A DNA stretch of 64,000 nucleotides from Conoideocrella luteorostrata (GCA_032433595.1 JASWJB010000080.1:1-64000); one strand, 5' to 3'; counted from the stretch's first letter, positions 33,783 to 45,821 are shown. Notes: generated from the letters alone by a model not told the origin. Program-made: numbers and translations.

Positions 33783-36700
33783 ATGATGCCACCTCCTAAT
33801 CTGCGCGACCGTCGGTCTGTGAGCCGGAGCAGAAGTCGCAGCAGGGCCAGAGCCAGGACCAGGACCAGGAGCCGGAGGAGTGGGAGTCGATCCCGATCCA
33901 GGTCGGAAACATCGTCTTATCGGATCATTGGGCTGGAGCGGCTGACCATCTCTGGCAGACCCAAGAACAAAACTACGCCGCAGGCAGCTGTTGATGAGTT
34001 TTGGGACAAGTTTACGAGCAAGACTCCCGGAAAAGGTATGTGAAGAAATGTGGTGATGACGGGAGCGAGACGACGAGTCGTGAGTCGTGAGTCGCGAGCC
34101 GCGGACAGCAAATACTAACATTCAGGCAGCCACCACTGTTATCCCCAACAGCCAGTTTGTCAAAAACCTCCTTAAAAACTCCGTCACTGTAGCCTCCGCG
34201 TCCCGCGGCTCCTCCTCCGCCGGCGACAAGTCCAAGCCCAAGTCCCCGCCCTCGGCAGAAGACCTCATCGCCTACGCCCAGCCCGTGAACGCCTCCTACG
34301 AGGCCGCTGCCACGCTGTGCCGCGCCAAAGTTGAAAAAATCATCAAAGAGTGTCGCCGCGTGAACAAGAAGTACCGCGATGCGCACTTCGACATTGAGGC
34401 TGACCTGAAGCACGGCATTCGCGACTGCCTGGAGTCCCTGCCGAACACGAAAGGCCGCGGCTCGCCTCCGGGGCGCTCGTTCCGGCCGCAGGGCGTGAAG
34501 AGGGCGACGGACATTTTTGACGATCCCAAGTTCTACATTGATGGGCCGACGGCGAATGATGTGCGGCAGGGGAACAGCGGCGACTGCTGGCTGATGTCCG
34601 CGCTGTGTACCCTTAGCAATAAGAAGGGCATCATTGAGAGGCTGTGTGTGGCGCATGATCAGGATGTGGGTGTCTACGGGTTTGTTTTTCATCGGGACGG
34701 GGAGTGGATTTCAGAGATTGTGGACGACTTTGTAAGTGGTTTTGACTTGCTTGCTTGCTTGCCAGCCTGCTTGATGGATCTGGCAATTGAAATTTTTGTC
34801 GTTTTGGTGCATTGTAACGGAGCAACATTTGGTCGCTAATCTTTTGCGCAATAGTTGTATCTCACAAAGTCCGACTATGACGAAGCGTTCTTTGACCGCA
34901 TTCTGTTTGATGAGCTGGAGCGCGTCAATGGCGATGAGCTGTACCGGAAGGTGTATCAGTCCAACAGCGGCGCTCTCTATTTCGCCCAGTGCTCTCACCA
35001 GCAGGAGACCTGGCTGCCGCTGCTTGAGAAATGCTACGCCAAGGCTCACGGAGACTTTGCCGCCATCGAGGGCGGCTTCGGCGGGGAGGGCATCGAAGAC
35101 ATGACTGGCGGTATCACGTCTGAAATCTTCACGACGGATATCCTGGACAAGGAGCTATTTTGGAAGGAACTGCTCAGCGCGAACCAGCAATTCCTGTTCA
35201 GCTGCGGTACGGGCGTCTGGGGCTCCCAGTGGGGTGACAGGGGGGGCATCATCGAGCTGCACTCGTACTCTGTGCAGAAAGCCGTGGAGGTTGACGGGAA
35301 GAGACTGGTCCGCCTCAAGAATCCATGGGGGAAGGGCGAGTGGAAGGGGGCGTGGAGCGACGGCTCCAAAGAATGGACGCCCGAGTGGCTGCAAAAGATC
35401 GGACACCGGTTTGGCGATGACGGAGACTTCTGGATAGAGTACAAAGATCTCCTCCGCAAGTATCAATCCTTTGAACGAACCCGGTTGTTCGAGGGCGACT
35501 GGAAGGTAGCCCAGCTGTGGACCACGCTCAACATTCCCTGGATGGTGGCCTACCACGACACCTACTTCTCCTTCAGGGTGGCCACGCCGGGCCGTGTTGT
35601 CATTGTCCTCACGCAGCTTGACGACCGGTACTTCCGCGGTCTGCAGGGCCAGTACATATTCCAGCTGAGTTTCCGCGTCCACAGAGCCGGCCAGGAGGAC
35701 TACCTTGTTCGCAGCCAGCTGCACCAACGGCTCTGGCGGTCTGTCAGCGTGGAGCTCGAACTCGAAGAAGGCGAGTACGAGGTCCGCGTCAAGTTCGACA
35801 CGTATCGTGACCACGACCGCTTGCCCGTGGAGGATGTCGTTCGCCTCAATGCCAAGGACAACCGCGACAAGCTGACCAGCATTGGCTTGGCGTACGATCT
35901 TGCCCATAGCAAGGGGCTGGTTGTCGAAACTGCGGAAGAAAAAGCCGCCAAGGAAGCGCACGTGGAGAAGCTCAAGAGCAAGAGCAAGCAGGATGCAAAG
36001 AAGAAGCTCTTGGAGGACAGGGAGGAGGAGTATTACATGCACTCGAAAAGGCTGCAGAGACACAAAGCTAAAGAACTGAAACGACGTGCAAAGCGAAGTG
36101 AAAAAGTGGCGGCAAAGAGGGCTGCTGCTAAAGCGAAGAAACAGGCTAAAGATGAAGCTGCTGATGAAAAGCAGGATGATCAGACAAAGAAGGAGGAGCA
36201 GCTACCTGCTGCTGCTGCTCTCGCGGAGCGGGACAATGCGAAAGAAGACGTGAAGGACGAGACGAAGGATGTCAGGGATACAGGAGACAAGAAAGTCACC
36301 AAAGACGAAGAGACAGCCCTTGAACGATCTTCTCGAGACACCACCGCCACGGTCAGCGCTGGAAGTGACGGCGAAGAAAGTGGTCGACCGACCCCATTTT
36401 GCGAGTCGGAAGAGGAGCCCGACGACGACGACGACGAGAACCTCAGCAGCATTGACAGCATGTCGGTATACTCTGAGCGCGAGCTGGATATTCGCGCCGC
36501 CGCCGTCCTCTCCCGCGAGGAAGAGAAGAACGGAAATGCCGACAAGGGTAGCGAATCCGGCGGAGAGCCTGATGAATTTGAACGCGACCCATGGAATGCC
36601 GTTGCTGTCGTCGGGCTTCGCGTCTATCATCAGCCGACCGATGGTCAAGAAACGGACAAGAATGTAGTTACTGTTCGGGTCGTCCGTCCCAATCCCTATG

Positions 36701-36858
36701 CCGGCGATGAGGACGCTGAGGACGCTGAGGTGCAGAATGCTGAGACCAGTAAGACGCAGGGGTTGGATGTTGATGACAGCGCGAAGGATGCTACTTTGAC
36801 GGGGAATGTGGCGGATCAGAAGAAGAGTATTGTGGGTGACAAGATGAAGTCTGCATGA
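33783..36858 (+). CDS. Calpain-like cysteine protease with basic RS N-terminus
   Basis: Three exons, 33783-34035, 34130-34731 and 34855-36858, give 952 residues (junctions G|CC and TTT|TTG). The N-terminus holds an Arg-Ser-rich stretch (~11-45). The C2 protease core follows: Cys237 in GNSGDCWLMSAL, His421 in ELHSYSV and Asn441 in LKNPWGKGEWKG, so the full catalytic triad is present, although the His context departs from the usual GHAYSV. A beta-rich domain (~460-620, with WMVAYHDTYFSF and EEGEYEVRVKFDTY) resembles the calpain C2-like domain III. Residues ~650-760 are a highly charged Lys/Glu/Ala region, likely coiled coil, then an acidic DDDDE tail. Calpains make limited cuts in targets, classically under calcium control; no EF-hands are seen. 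Target and location are unknown. The RS tract could direct nuclear or RNA-associated localisation (inference). Confidence 0.92.
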
Positions 36859-37582
36859 TGGTGATGTGATGAAAGATTAATGACTTGGGGGCTATCTCCG
36901 CTCTTCGTAGGATATCAATTTTTTGGTAATATTATGTGTAGTCTTGTGTAGTCTTGTGTATCATAATAGTGATTGTACCGGGTGCATGCTGTCGAGACTG
37001 CTGCAACATGCGTCCTACCGGCAGTTCGGAAAGCCGGATAAGTACAGACGTTTCTCTAGTGTGATGATAGTCAATTGAAGTTCTTGTTCTTACTTGGAGT
37101 TGCTAAAACCAAAATTAAAAAAACAGATTTCGTTACTAGTAGGCTTTTAGTGCGGTAGTTGTAGCTGTCGCGCAAGATACGGCGTAGCTAGGTCCGCCTT
37201 TCATATGAGTTGGCACACTGTGTTTATTGAATCAGGAGCAGGATGGTGCATATTGGAGAGACATGTGATGGTATCTACCTAGTTTTGCAATCCGCACGCG
37301 TCCCGCGAACCCATAGAGCAGATCTGTAATATTTATTCCTGTCCATCTTGTTATTGTGAGGGAATGTAGATGCAAATACACTAGGAGTGCAGGGCGAATG
37401 CACTTGCCCCTTCTGTTATTGTAATAATCGTTCTAAAAGCCAGAGGCTCCATCCAGCACTAATTTTCCGTCTGAAATAGTTTGCGTATACCTTGTTGTTG
37501 AGCGCATATGACCTGCAAGAATGGCTGCTCGTGGAACTTTATTTTTTCTACTCACTCAAGTCTATGAAAGTTGGTTGATTAT
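36859..37582. other. Intergenic, convergent 3' ends
   Basis: It separates the 3' ends of the calpain-like and zinc-cluster genes. A triplicated GTGTAGTCTT-like motif occurs near 36,936-36,960. No gene is seen. Confidence 0.55.
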
Positions 37583-39481
37583 TCATTTAGATATGATGTA
37601 CGCCTGGAGTATAAACTTTATCGAACCTAGGACAGCTGACTCTACCTGGTCGTAATCATCACGATCCAACTCAATCTCTTTGGTAAGCTTGGTTTGAAAA
37701 TAATGAATATATTCGCCGAGGTGGTGGTTCGTGCTTTGCAGTGCGTGATCTTTCTGTACGACTCCTCTTGCCTGGTTAATTTCTGACAAAGTTTTCATGT
37801 AGAGATAGAAAGACTTGAGCTCTTCCCTGGAAAGCTGACGCCGCAAGAAAGCTTGAGTGTAATATTTAGTAAGTACCATGAATAAACTGGATACTTTTGA
37901 GAGCAGTCCCTTAATTTCCTCGACTTTATGTCGTGGTAAATTCTCCATCTCGATCATTCCGAAAGGACGGAGGAGAAACATGGTAGCCAGGAGACGAAAG
38001 TCATTCCGTGAAAGATAGGAACTAAACCCAGCACTCAATAGATATTTAATCACAGGCGATGGATCCACACGCAAGGTCTCGACTATAAACAGGAACTGAT
38101 GAATAATTTGGATCGATGTTGCTTTAAAGTTGCACTGCCCGAGTTTGAATGCGGGGGACTCTGTATTTCGGGTATGGCAGTCGGCTGAGGAGGCAGGGCT
38201 GCGACCAAATAATACTACATCTTGGTATGAGCATCCAAAGCTTTGAGAATAACTTGTGACAGGGACTCATACCTGACGGAAAGAGGTCTAGTATCAAAAT
38301 ATCAGCGTCGAAACAGGCCGTCCAAAGAAGCGTCTGATCTTGACGCCTGTTGAGGACTTGACGGCAGCGCGTGCACGGAATGGTCCCCGAACACTGTGGT
38401 TTTGTTATTTCACGTGCTTTGTGATCCGGGCCGGGCTACTTTCTCACCTTTAATTTCTGAATTTGGCATCTAGTGCATACAGTCTTTGATCGGGTTTTCC
38501 TCTGCACATCTCCGGAGTCTTGGTCTGCTCGAGAACCACATTCAAGTTCTACCTTGGGGCAGAACCTTTCCGGAATGCAATGAGTTTTGGTTATTTTAGA
38601 CTTCTTCCTCTTCTTTACACCACTTGGTGAGCCAGACTTCATGTTAAGTTCGTTAGGTGTCGTGCGCTTATATGGTACCAATTCGCAAGGAGTGGCGGTC
38701 GCGATCATTGAGTAATGGACAGATTCGAGATCCGAGGGAAGTTCTGAGACAGCATTTTCTGTATGTCAATAGCAGTAAGCACATTGTTAGTGAATCCATT
38801 TTATTTATTTAATTTCTTTTTTAAAACGTATGCATTGTGCAAATAAACAGAGGAAGTATACAGAGACCTGGGAAGCAAGCACAAATCACATAATGGCTTA
38901 CCTCGAATAGATTGCGCACTCCAAATATCAGTGGTCTGTGTTCCCAGATTGTCAAGTGGAAGTTGAGGGTCTATTAGATTCGTATCGCTCCGGTGCGTAT
39001 TGATCCGAGTTAAAGCTGCCCCATCTGGCGACTGTGAGACGAAGCCGCCCCGCTCGACCGAAAACCCCGCCACGGGCTGATTGAATAGAGGTTCATATCC
39101 TCCGAAGTCTGCATTGCTATGGACCGGGAGCCCTACGTCGTGGTTTAACCATAAATTGGGGCTCGATAGATCCGCTAATTTATTTAGTATGTAGCATGAA
39201 GATGTGATCAGGACTTGCATGCACCTACTAGATCCTGTAGAGATGTGACCAACATTACTCACACCACCATGGCTGTTATCCCAGCCTGGCGTCTGAACGG
39301 TCGTCAACCATGATGTCGTGTCCAGCTGGCTTGTCATAGAAAATGTGGAAAAATCGAGTTGAGATGCCACATGTGGCTGCAAGGGGACAGAATCGCCTTC
39401 GCCCTGATTTAAAACGAAATCGCTGCTCTCGCTCCGTTCATAGGTTGCACCATGAGGCGGGTGTAAGTGATTGTCTTCCAT
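37583..39481 (-). CDS. Zn2Cys6-like transcription factor with a central zinc cluster
   Basis: I reconstruct five minus-strand exons: 39481-39265, 39174-38902, 38758-38448, 38393-38273 and 38220-37583, for 519 residues. A polar N-terminal half precedes a basic patch (KKRKKSK) and then the cysteines: Cys258, Cys261, Cys268, Cys274, Cys277 and Cys294. The spacing is x2, x6, x5, x2 and x16. The first five match a fungal zinc cluster; the last gap is much longer than the usual 6-9, as in an unusual fungal subgroup. An intron falls exactly before Cys268. The C-terminal ~200 residues are helical (VIKYLLSAG, LLSKVSSLFMVLTKYY, LGSIKFILQAYI), probably a regulatory region. Predicted role: nuclear DNA-binding regulator of unknown targets. 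The first intron (90 nt, in frame, no stop) is uncertain. An in-frame ATG at 39637 would add 52 residues starting with a hydrophobic helix. Confidence 0.75.
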
Positions 39482-39717
39482 CTCGTCGGCAAGGCAGGAC
39501 CAGGATTTGCGTTCTTTGGATATAGGTAGAGCCTGATCAGGAAGATGGTACAAGATTGTAGAATCCAAGATGTCCCGGACCAAATCACAAAAGACGACGA
39601 TAATACTACTAAGAAAAAAGAAAACTGAAGAGAGCATGCTGCCTTTTAATACCAAGCACAGCGCTTTGCATGTTGGGCAGCCTTGGTGACGGTTGCTTGA
39701 GGCGCTAGTCCCTTTTC

Positions 39718-40290
39718 ACAGCCGGCAACGGCTCCGCCAGCTTCAAAGGCGCAGCGGCTAGTCCGTTTTGACAACCGGCAAGTCAGCACTGCCGCTTCAT
39801 TGGATGACCTTTTCCATCAGTGGTGTGCTAGCTAGTCCGGGTTGGGAACCGGCAAGATAACACCGCTGCTTCGCAGGACGACTTTGACATCAATGGCCAG
39901 CTGCTTGTCCATGCTGAGAACCGGCAAGACAATGCTGCTGCTTCATTGGTTGGCTTTAACATTAATGCCTGACTTACTTGTCCACGCTGAGAGCCAGCAA
40001 GATAACCCTGCTGCTTCGCAGAACGACTCTGACATGAATGGCCAGCTGCTTGTCCATGTTGAGAACCGGCAAGACAATGCTGCTGCTTCATTGGTTGGCT
40101 TTAACATTAATGCCTGACTTACTTGTCCACGCTGAGAGCCGGCAAGATAACCCTGCTGCTTCGCAGAACGACTCTGACATGAATGGCCAGCTGCTTGTCC
40201 ATGTTGAGAACCGGCAAGACAATGCTGCTGCTTCATAGAACGACTTTGACATCAATTCCCGGCTCGCTTGTCCATGTTGAGAACCGGCAA
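39718..40290. repeat. Minisatellite of alternating 73- and 72-bp units (145-bp higher-order period)
   Basis: The anchor A/GCCGGCAAG recurs at 39774, 39848, 39920, 39993, 40065, 40138, 40210 and 40283, spaced 74, 72, 73, 72, 73, 72 and 73 bp. Odd and even units differ in their middle part (one carries CATTGGTTGGC, the other CGCAGAACGAC), so the real repeat is a two-unit block of 145 bp, present almost identically from about 39,916 to 40,210. Units at the left end (before 39,916) are more diverged. Both strands stay open through several units because a unit of 72 bp keeps frame. It lies upstream of the zinc-cluster regulator. Confidence 0.95.
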
Positions 40291-43200
40291 GCCGTCACCA
40301 TGTCATGACCACTTCACCATGCATGCCATCCAAGAATACGCGCAGCGCTGCAGGCGTGGAACAGCAGAGATACCATGAACAAGGGGAATCTACCGGGTGA
40401 AGACAGTTGCACTTAAAAACCTGAGAGGTCCCCTCGACTTATTGAGTTGGAGAACAGCACAGAGTAAAAGCCCTCGAATTATTTAAACTGCACTACGCGT
40501 GACCATTTCTGCTGCTGTTGCACAAGACATCCACCTTCACCCAGAATGACTGAGTGGTCGCACTCCTCGGTCATCGCGCTCTTGTCGCTCTTAACAGCGA
40601 TAATATCGTTGCTGTTCACCTGTGTTTTGGAATATAGTTCGTACATTCGCAGTAAGTTGCTTTTTTTACGGCCCTCTTTAGTGTACGCTCGACTCATAAT
40701 AAATTACGCAACGCAGACAATCGACGCGTCTCTGCTAAGGAAACGTCGTGTTAGTTCAAGCTTTGGAATAGCGAATGAGTGGTGATGCATCCAGCCAGTA
40801 TGGTGCGAGGTTGGAGGAAAGGCATGAATGGTAGTCCCCAGGGGAATGTAATTCCGGGGCAGAAACCCGGGGTTGTCACTCTTGCGATATGTTATAGTGA
40901 ATCTGTGCAAGGGGCAGAAGGGAAAGGGAGTGGAATAGGGAAATTTTATACATGATGTCAGTGGGGAAGCGATATATGTGTAGCCTTACAAGGACAATTA
41001 GCAAGCCACGTTCAATCACAGTCAAGCGCACTACATCTTTCAAGAGATCCCAGCATGATCACTTGTGCTGTTCCATCTATTATCAATGCTTGGTTTTGGT
41101 ATGCTATAAGCCGCACGAGGAATGTGGTATCAGTCTAATACATGATGCCTATGGATTTCCGTGCTGGTTGCCAACATGATTTCTGTGATGCTTCGCGTCC
41201 AGTTGTGTCTGGATTGAAACTGGACTCCATACGCTGATTCCTTCCCCCCCAGCAAATTTGGAACTGTAAAGTATATTACTGTGCAGCGCAGCTCCGAACT
41301 CGGCCGTCCGGCCTCCATGGTCGATGAATAATTGACAATACCTACCTCATTATCCTTCAGACCGGGTATACGATGACAAAGGCTCCCTTGAATTGCTGTC
41401 GTGTGGAGTAAATCACATGAATTTACTCCTCGTGGCATGCGCCGTACTATAGACTGATGCTAGTGTAAATCATGAGTGCCGTAGTCATGGCAGAATCGTC
41501 GTCCTACAGAGCTTCCATTTTGCACTGCTGGGACCACCTATGGTGAGTCGGCAGGTATACAACTGGTTTGGTCAAAACTCACCAAGAGTAATTTCAGCGA
41601 CAAAGACCTGTGATAAGATGAAGTTCCGTGAGACATCCATTTTGGTACCTCCAGGGCCTTTACACCTTGGAGCGGACAACACCCACAGGCGGTGTTATCT
41701 CCATCATCACCTGTTGTGCAGATTAACGGGGGAATGAAATCAAACAGAGGAGCCTCCGGGTACATGCTGTGTTTCGTGACACGACCACATGAAGGTGTGC
41801 CTAAGCGGAAGGAAAAATTTCTTCCTGTGATAAGACCCGAAGCTTTGTTCGAGCCTGGGATTTCCTTTCTCAGGATAATTTGCTTCATCAATAATGTATT
41901 GTAGCTTAGACAGAAGTAAGACAAGGTGTCCATATGCTTGGAATTGGTATTCCCGTCCAGAACGCATGCAGCCGCGTTTGGTGTTCAGGAGGGTCAAACT
42001 GTGTGACACCCACAACGGCTCTCTGACGTACGCTGTACTCCGTACGTTACCAGCTGCCTTGCTTGGCTATTTTCCGGCCAAGATTCGCTGCCTTACCAGG
42101 GTAGATGTCGACATATGCTGTGGATCGTCATGCGCTCGGTCCGTACTAATATTGTGGCTGCTTTTGTCGGCGAAGCTGAGACGAGTATATTTGGCTTTAG
42201 AGTGTCAAGCATGAGCGGTTGCGTCTTGCGGATGTATTCGCCGGCTGTCTAGCTGTCGACTTTCGTCGGGGTGAAAGGGCTATACGCTTCTAAGATATGG
42301 CGTACGTACGCTGGCTTACGGATGATGCATTGTGTGAGATACTTTCAATCCCTTCTGGTTTGGAACGTCCCAGCTCTAGACAGCATCATGGTCGCAATTG
42401 TAGTCGCACTCAGCGGGTCCTTTTCGCATACAAACCTATCTGTATGGTTCATTGGGATATTTGAAACGGCATAGTTCCGGCTATTTGGTTCTCTACAGAT
42501 CCGAGCGCACTCATCAATAAGTACCGACATTGCCGTCATTGTGTTGCAAAGATCGGAGTATAGAGGGATGTAGAACGTGCCCAAAAAGTGTTCTCTGATC
42601 CATGCTATGTTTTGTGACATATTACCATTCCTACCCGCTACTCATTTTTGGTGGAGCCTAGAAAATTGCTTATTCTTGTGTATATAAAGTGTTGGCTCTA
42701 TACGTAGTAGATTGACGGTGGCTCCAGAAGGAGGATATCTAGCAGGGTCTATACACTTGAAGAGGATAGAATGAGGTAGAAGAAATGCTCAGTCGACAGC
42801 GCCAAGGATCGGATTACTGACAGCGCAAGGATGGCATTGTCCTAGGCGTGCAACGAGCTGGTGACAACAATATTGACCAAAACCCCCATGATCGGAACTG
42901 CCCATTCTCTTCATTCTGATATCGTATTCACCGCCGCGGCCGCAGGGACGGCGGGCCATCCAACTGCAACCCAAGCTGGATCCCCGCATAATGATTTCGC
43001 ACCTCGCTATTTTTATGTACAAGGAGCTAATTGGTTGACTTCACATTGATCCAGGAGTGACGAGACACGACCGCCGAAGAATCTTCTGAGCTTCTGCTAC
43101 GTGTACTTAGATGACTGCCAGATTTAGCTAGACTACTGCTACCACAACTCTTACGAGGAAGTTTACCGCCATGTCTCAGATGCAGAGCAGATGAGCCGTG

Positions 43201-43981
43201 CTGGGCTTCTTCTCGCTCATCTCAAATACTGGCAAGGTGTGCGACTGTGACGACCTCGCGTCACACAGAGACTATCCAGACAGTACGGGTGCATGCCGTA
43301 GCGCATTTTGAATCCTTTGTCTGCGAGATGGGAGGTGCCTGGCTGAGCGATGGCGACACGAGGCTAAGCCGCTCGGCCCGAAGACTTTCCCCTGCAATTC
43401 CGCGGTTTGTTGAAAGTTACTATTCTGAAGCATCGGCCACTCTACCAATAATTTCTCATAAAAAGCTAAGCGTTTTATGTATTTGGTATAGAATAGTGGC
43501 CAGTCATGGCAGAAGGACTTGTATTAGATGTGTAGCCTGTCTCAGCTGAAATCGAGTTTAGGGCATGATCATAGTAGTGTTTCTAAGCCCTAATCTTATG
43601 GCCGTTGCGGTAGAGTATGTCCTGGCATTGAAGATCCATTCAAGCATTCAAGCCAGACTGAGGATGGTGTGATAAAGATGTACTCACCCGCCGCTGTCCA
43701 CAACGGAGAACCTATCCCCCAAGCCACCTTCGTTCCATGTTGACATCCCTTCCCGCTATTTCTTAGCTGCACCGCTATCTGACGGATCTCTTGATAGGAT
43801 TTTGCCGCGGTTGGGATCTCGTGGCTGGAGAAACACCGATAGCAACGGACCAGTAGCTACATGCTTCCTTCTAGGAAATGGAATAATGTGAGGGCTGACG
43901 AAATTCGCAAGACCTACAGTTGGTACGACGAAAATTATAGACTGCTCGATGGCCCTGCTTCACTTTGAAATGTTAAATCGT

Positions 43982-43996
43982 CCCCCCCCCCCCCCC
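43982..43996. repeat. Poly-C homopolymer (15 C)
   Basis: Fifteen consecutive C residues in non-coding sequence; the length is liable to be inexact in an assembly. Confidence 0.9.
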
Positions 43997-44856
43997 AACA
44001 GCCTGTGACAGATGGCCTGACTGCTTCAGGCGCCTTCTGTACCATATGGGACATGCACCTGCCTGGTAATACGATGGCAATATTTTCCCCATCATCGAGG
44101 TACATCTTGGCTCTCTAACTAGCCGTTTTGACATCCGTGCCTTGGCTGTAGAGCTACCTATACCTAAATTTAAAAATACTGAACATACATATCCAATCAA
44201 ACGAGAGGCCTCTGGTGAATGGATAGCCTCGATTCAATCGCAGCATCTCCATAAATAGGAAGCACTGCTTTCCGTGTTCTTTGGATGCTCTATCATCTAA
44301 ATATAGATAAACTTCAAGAAATGAGAGCAGGATACAAGACTATTGGTTATTATTTGTAAGCTTAAGTGCTGGCGGAGTGTGATACTGACTTGCAGCAGAG
44401 AAGACGACGAGCTCTGTGGGAACACACAACCTACAATACTTGGCACGGGAGGAGTCAATCTGCGGAACTTTTTGCCTCGTCAAGCTCATGGCTGGAGGGA
44501 TGCAAGCGTGGTCGCACAACATAATGTACTGCATTCAAACCAGAGCAGGCTCGGGCTTTATCACTGCAGATCGGTCCGTTGGTAACTATGCCGTGTTTTA
44601 GCACGTGTGATTCGCCAGGGGCCGCCTGGCGGCCTGCATGCATTCCGCGTAAGCCTGGTGAGAAAATGGTGTGAGGACAGCAAGAGCTTTTGTCCACAGC
44701 CAGAGCAGAGAATGCTCCTACATTTCCGCGAATGTATCGTCATGTCTCGATGAGGAAAATCGCACCATCCCAAGCGGCAATGCCAGGCCACTCGTTTGTC
44801 TGAATTCTGAGATTCAGCATGCAGACACCAACACCCTGTTCGTCCTGGAAGGTACC

Positions 44857-44867
44857 GGGGGGGGGGG
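44857..44867. repeat. Poly-G homopolymer (11 G)
   Basis: Eleven consecutive G residues in non-coding sequence, in the opposite sense to the C-run about 0.87 kb upstream. Confidence 0.9.
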
Positions 44868-45789
44868 ATGCTGATGACGGGAGCGGACATGCGGAGCAGG
44901 AATCCTCTTGATTCGATTTGATGTACGGAGTAACTGCGGGAGTAACCAAAAATAGAGCCCCGTCATTATGTGCTTGCCATAGAGTCTGCGACTTGGCGGG
45001 ATGGCTGTTCAATTTCGTTGGCTGCCGGTTGGGCATCCAAGTCCCAGCCTCGTCTTATTCGCGCGTCGTGCTTTGCCCGAGACCAACGTGCATGGGATTA
45101 GTTCAGCTCGCCTGCATATTGCCGCCCACAAAAGAACCAAGCATTGGAGCGGGCTGCAGAACGAGCTGATGTTGTCTCCACGGGGTGAAAGAGAAGAGAT
45201 CGTCGGTCAAGCAGTCGAAAAGGAAATCTGGTCCGTGTTGTACAGCAGCTTGGGTGAAGCAGGCTCTCATAATTTTAGATATCAACGCCCGTCAGATTTG
45301 ATACGAACGGAGTACACGCAACGACGAGAGAGTCTATCCGGCCTCTTTCCGCAACCCCGGCTTCACAGCCCCAATTTCCATCCTGTCGGTAGCCGCCGCG
45401 GACGCGCTATTTGCCCATCATTGCAGGTGGACCAATATTCAGCTGATCTTGGTCCGATGAGTATTAAGGCTGGTCCGGTCGCTCATACCCGACAGGGCTC
45501 TCAAGGTGAACGAGACTCAGTAGAGCATGTTGGCTGCGCAATCAGTCCTCTGATCCTTCGCTCTTTGGCTTCTGGACAGTCTCCGGAATCGAGTTCCCGC
45601 TGTCAGCCTGGTTATATGCATATCTTGCCCTCCGTTCTCCCCGTCCCCTCCGTGTTAAATGCCAACCTGCAAGTGATGAAATTGAGTGCGATTTAGATAC
45701 TGTCACAAGGGTAATCTTATTTATTACTCTAATTTCAGGGTCCTGGCCCTTTCCTCCAGGCTACTTCAGAGTACGGAAGGAAGTTGTTG

Positions 45790-45816
45790 ATGAGAAGAAG
45801 ACAGGCGACGAATTGA
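45790..45816 (+). promoter_or_regulatory. Short upstream ORF (8 codons)
   Basis: ATG at 45790 opens an eight-codon frame, with three AGA codons in a row, that stops at TGA 45814-45816. This is five bases before the main ATG at 45822. If transcribed, it could lower initiation on the main frame. Confidence 0.45.
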
Positions 45817-45821
45817 CAACT

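Larger units (their letters stand above)
40291..45789. other. Gene-poor region, 5.5 kb
   Basis: No ORF here shows a recognisable domain or convincing spliceable structure. It carries poly-C and poly-G runs and octamers at 42,037 and 44,924. A 79-residue ORF at 40,546-40,785 starts with a hydrophobic helix (VIALLSLLTAIISLLF) and could be a small membrane protein, but nothing else supports it. A 231-residue ORF at 45,001-45,696 is domainless. Decayed transposons could be present beyond recognition. Confidence 0.5.

Noticed and set aside
34012..36063. Long minus-strand ORFs (226 and 302 codons) opposite the calpain gene
   Set aside because: They are antisense shadows of GC-rich coding exons whose plus-strand frame has the full protease triad.
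39828..40238. Open frames on both strands across the minisatellite as a repeat protein
   Set aside because: The 72/73-bp alternation shifts frame every second unit and stops recur in each block; openness on both strands follows from the unit length, not from coding.
45001..45696. 231-codon plus-strand ORF upstream of the large membrane protein gene
   Set aside because: It has no domain, its composition is irregular and a minus-strand ORF overlaps it; long chance ORFs are common here. It starts in sequence with no promoter signs that I can see.
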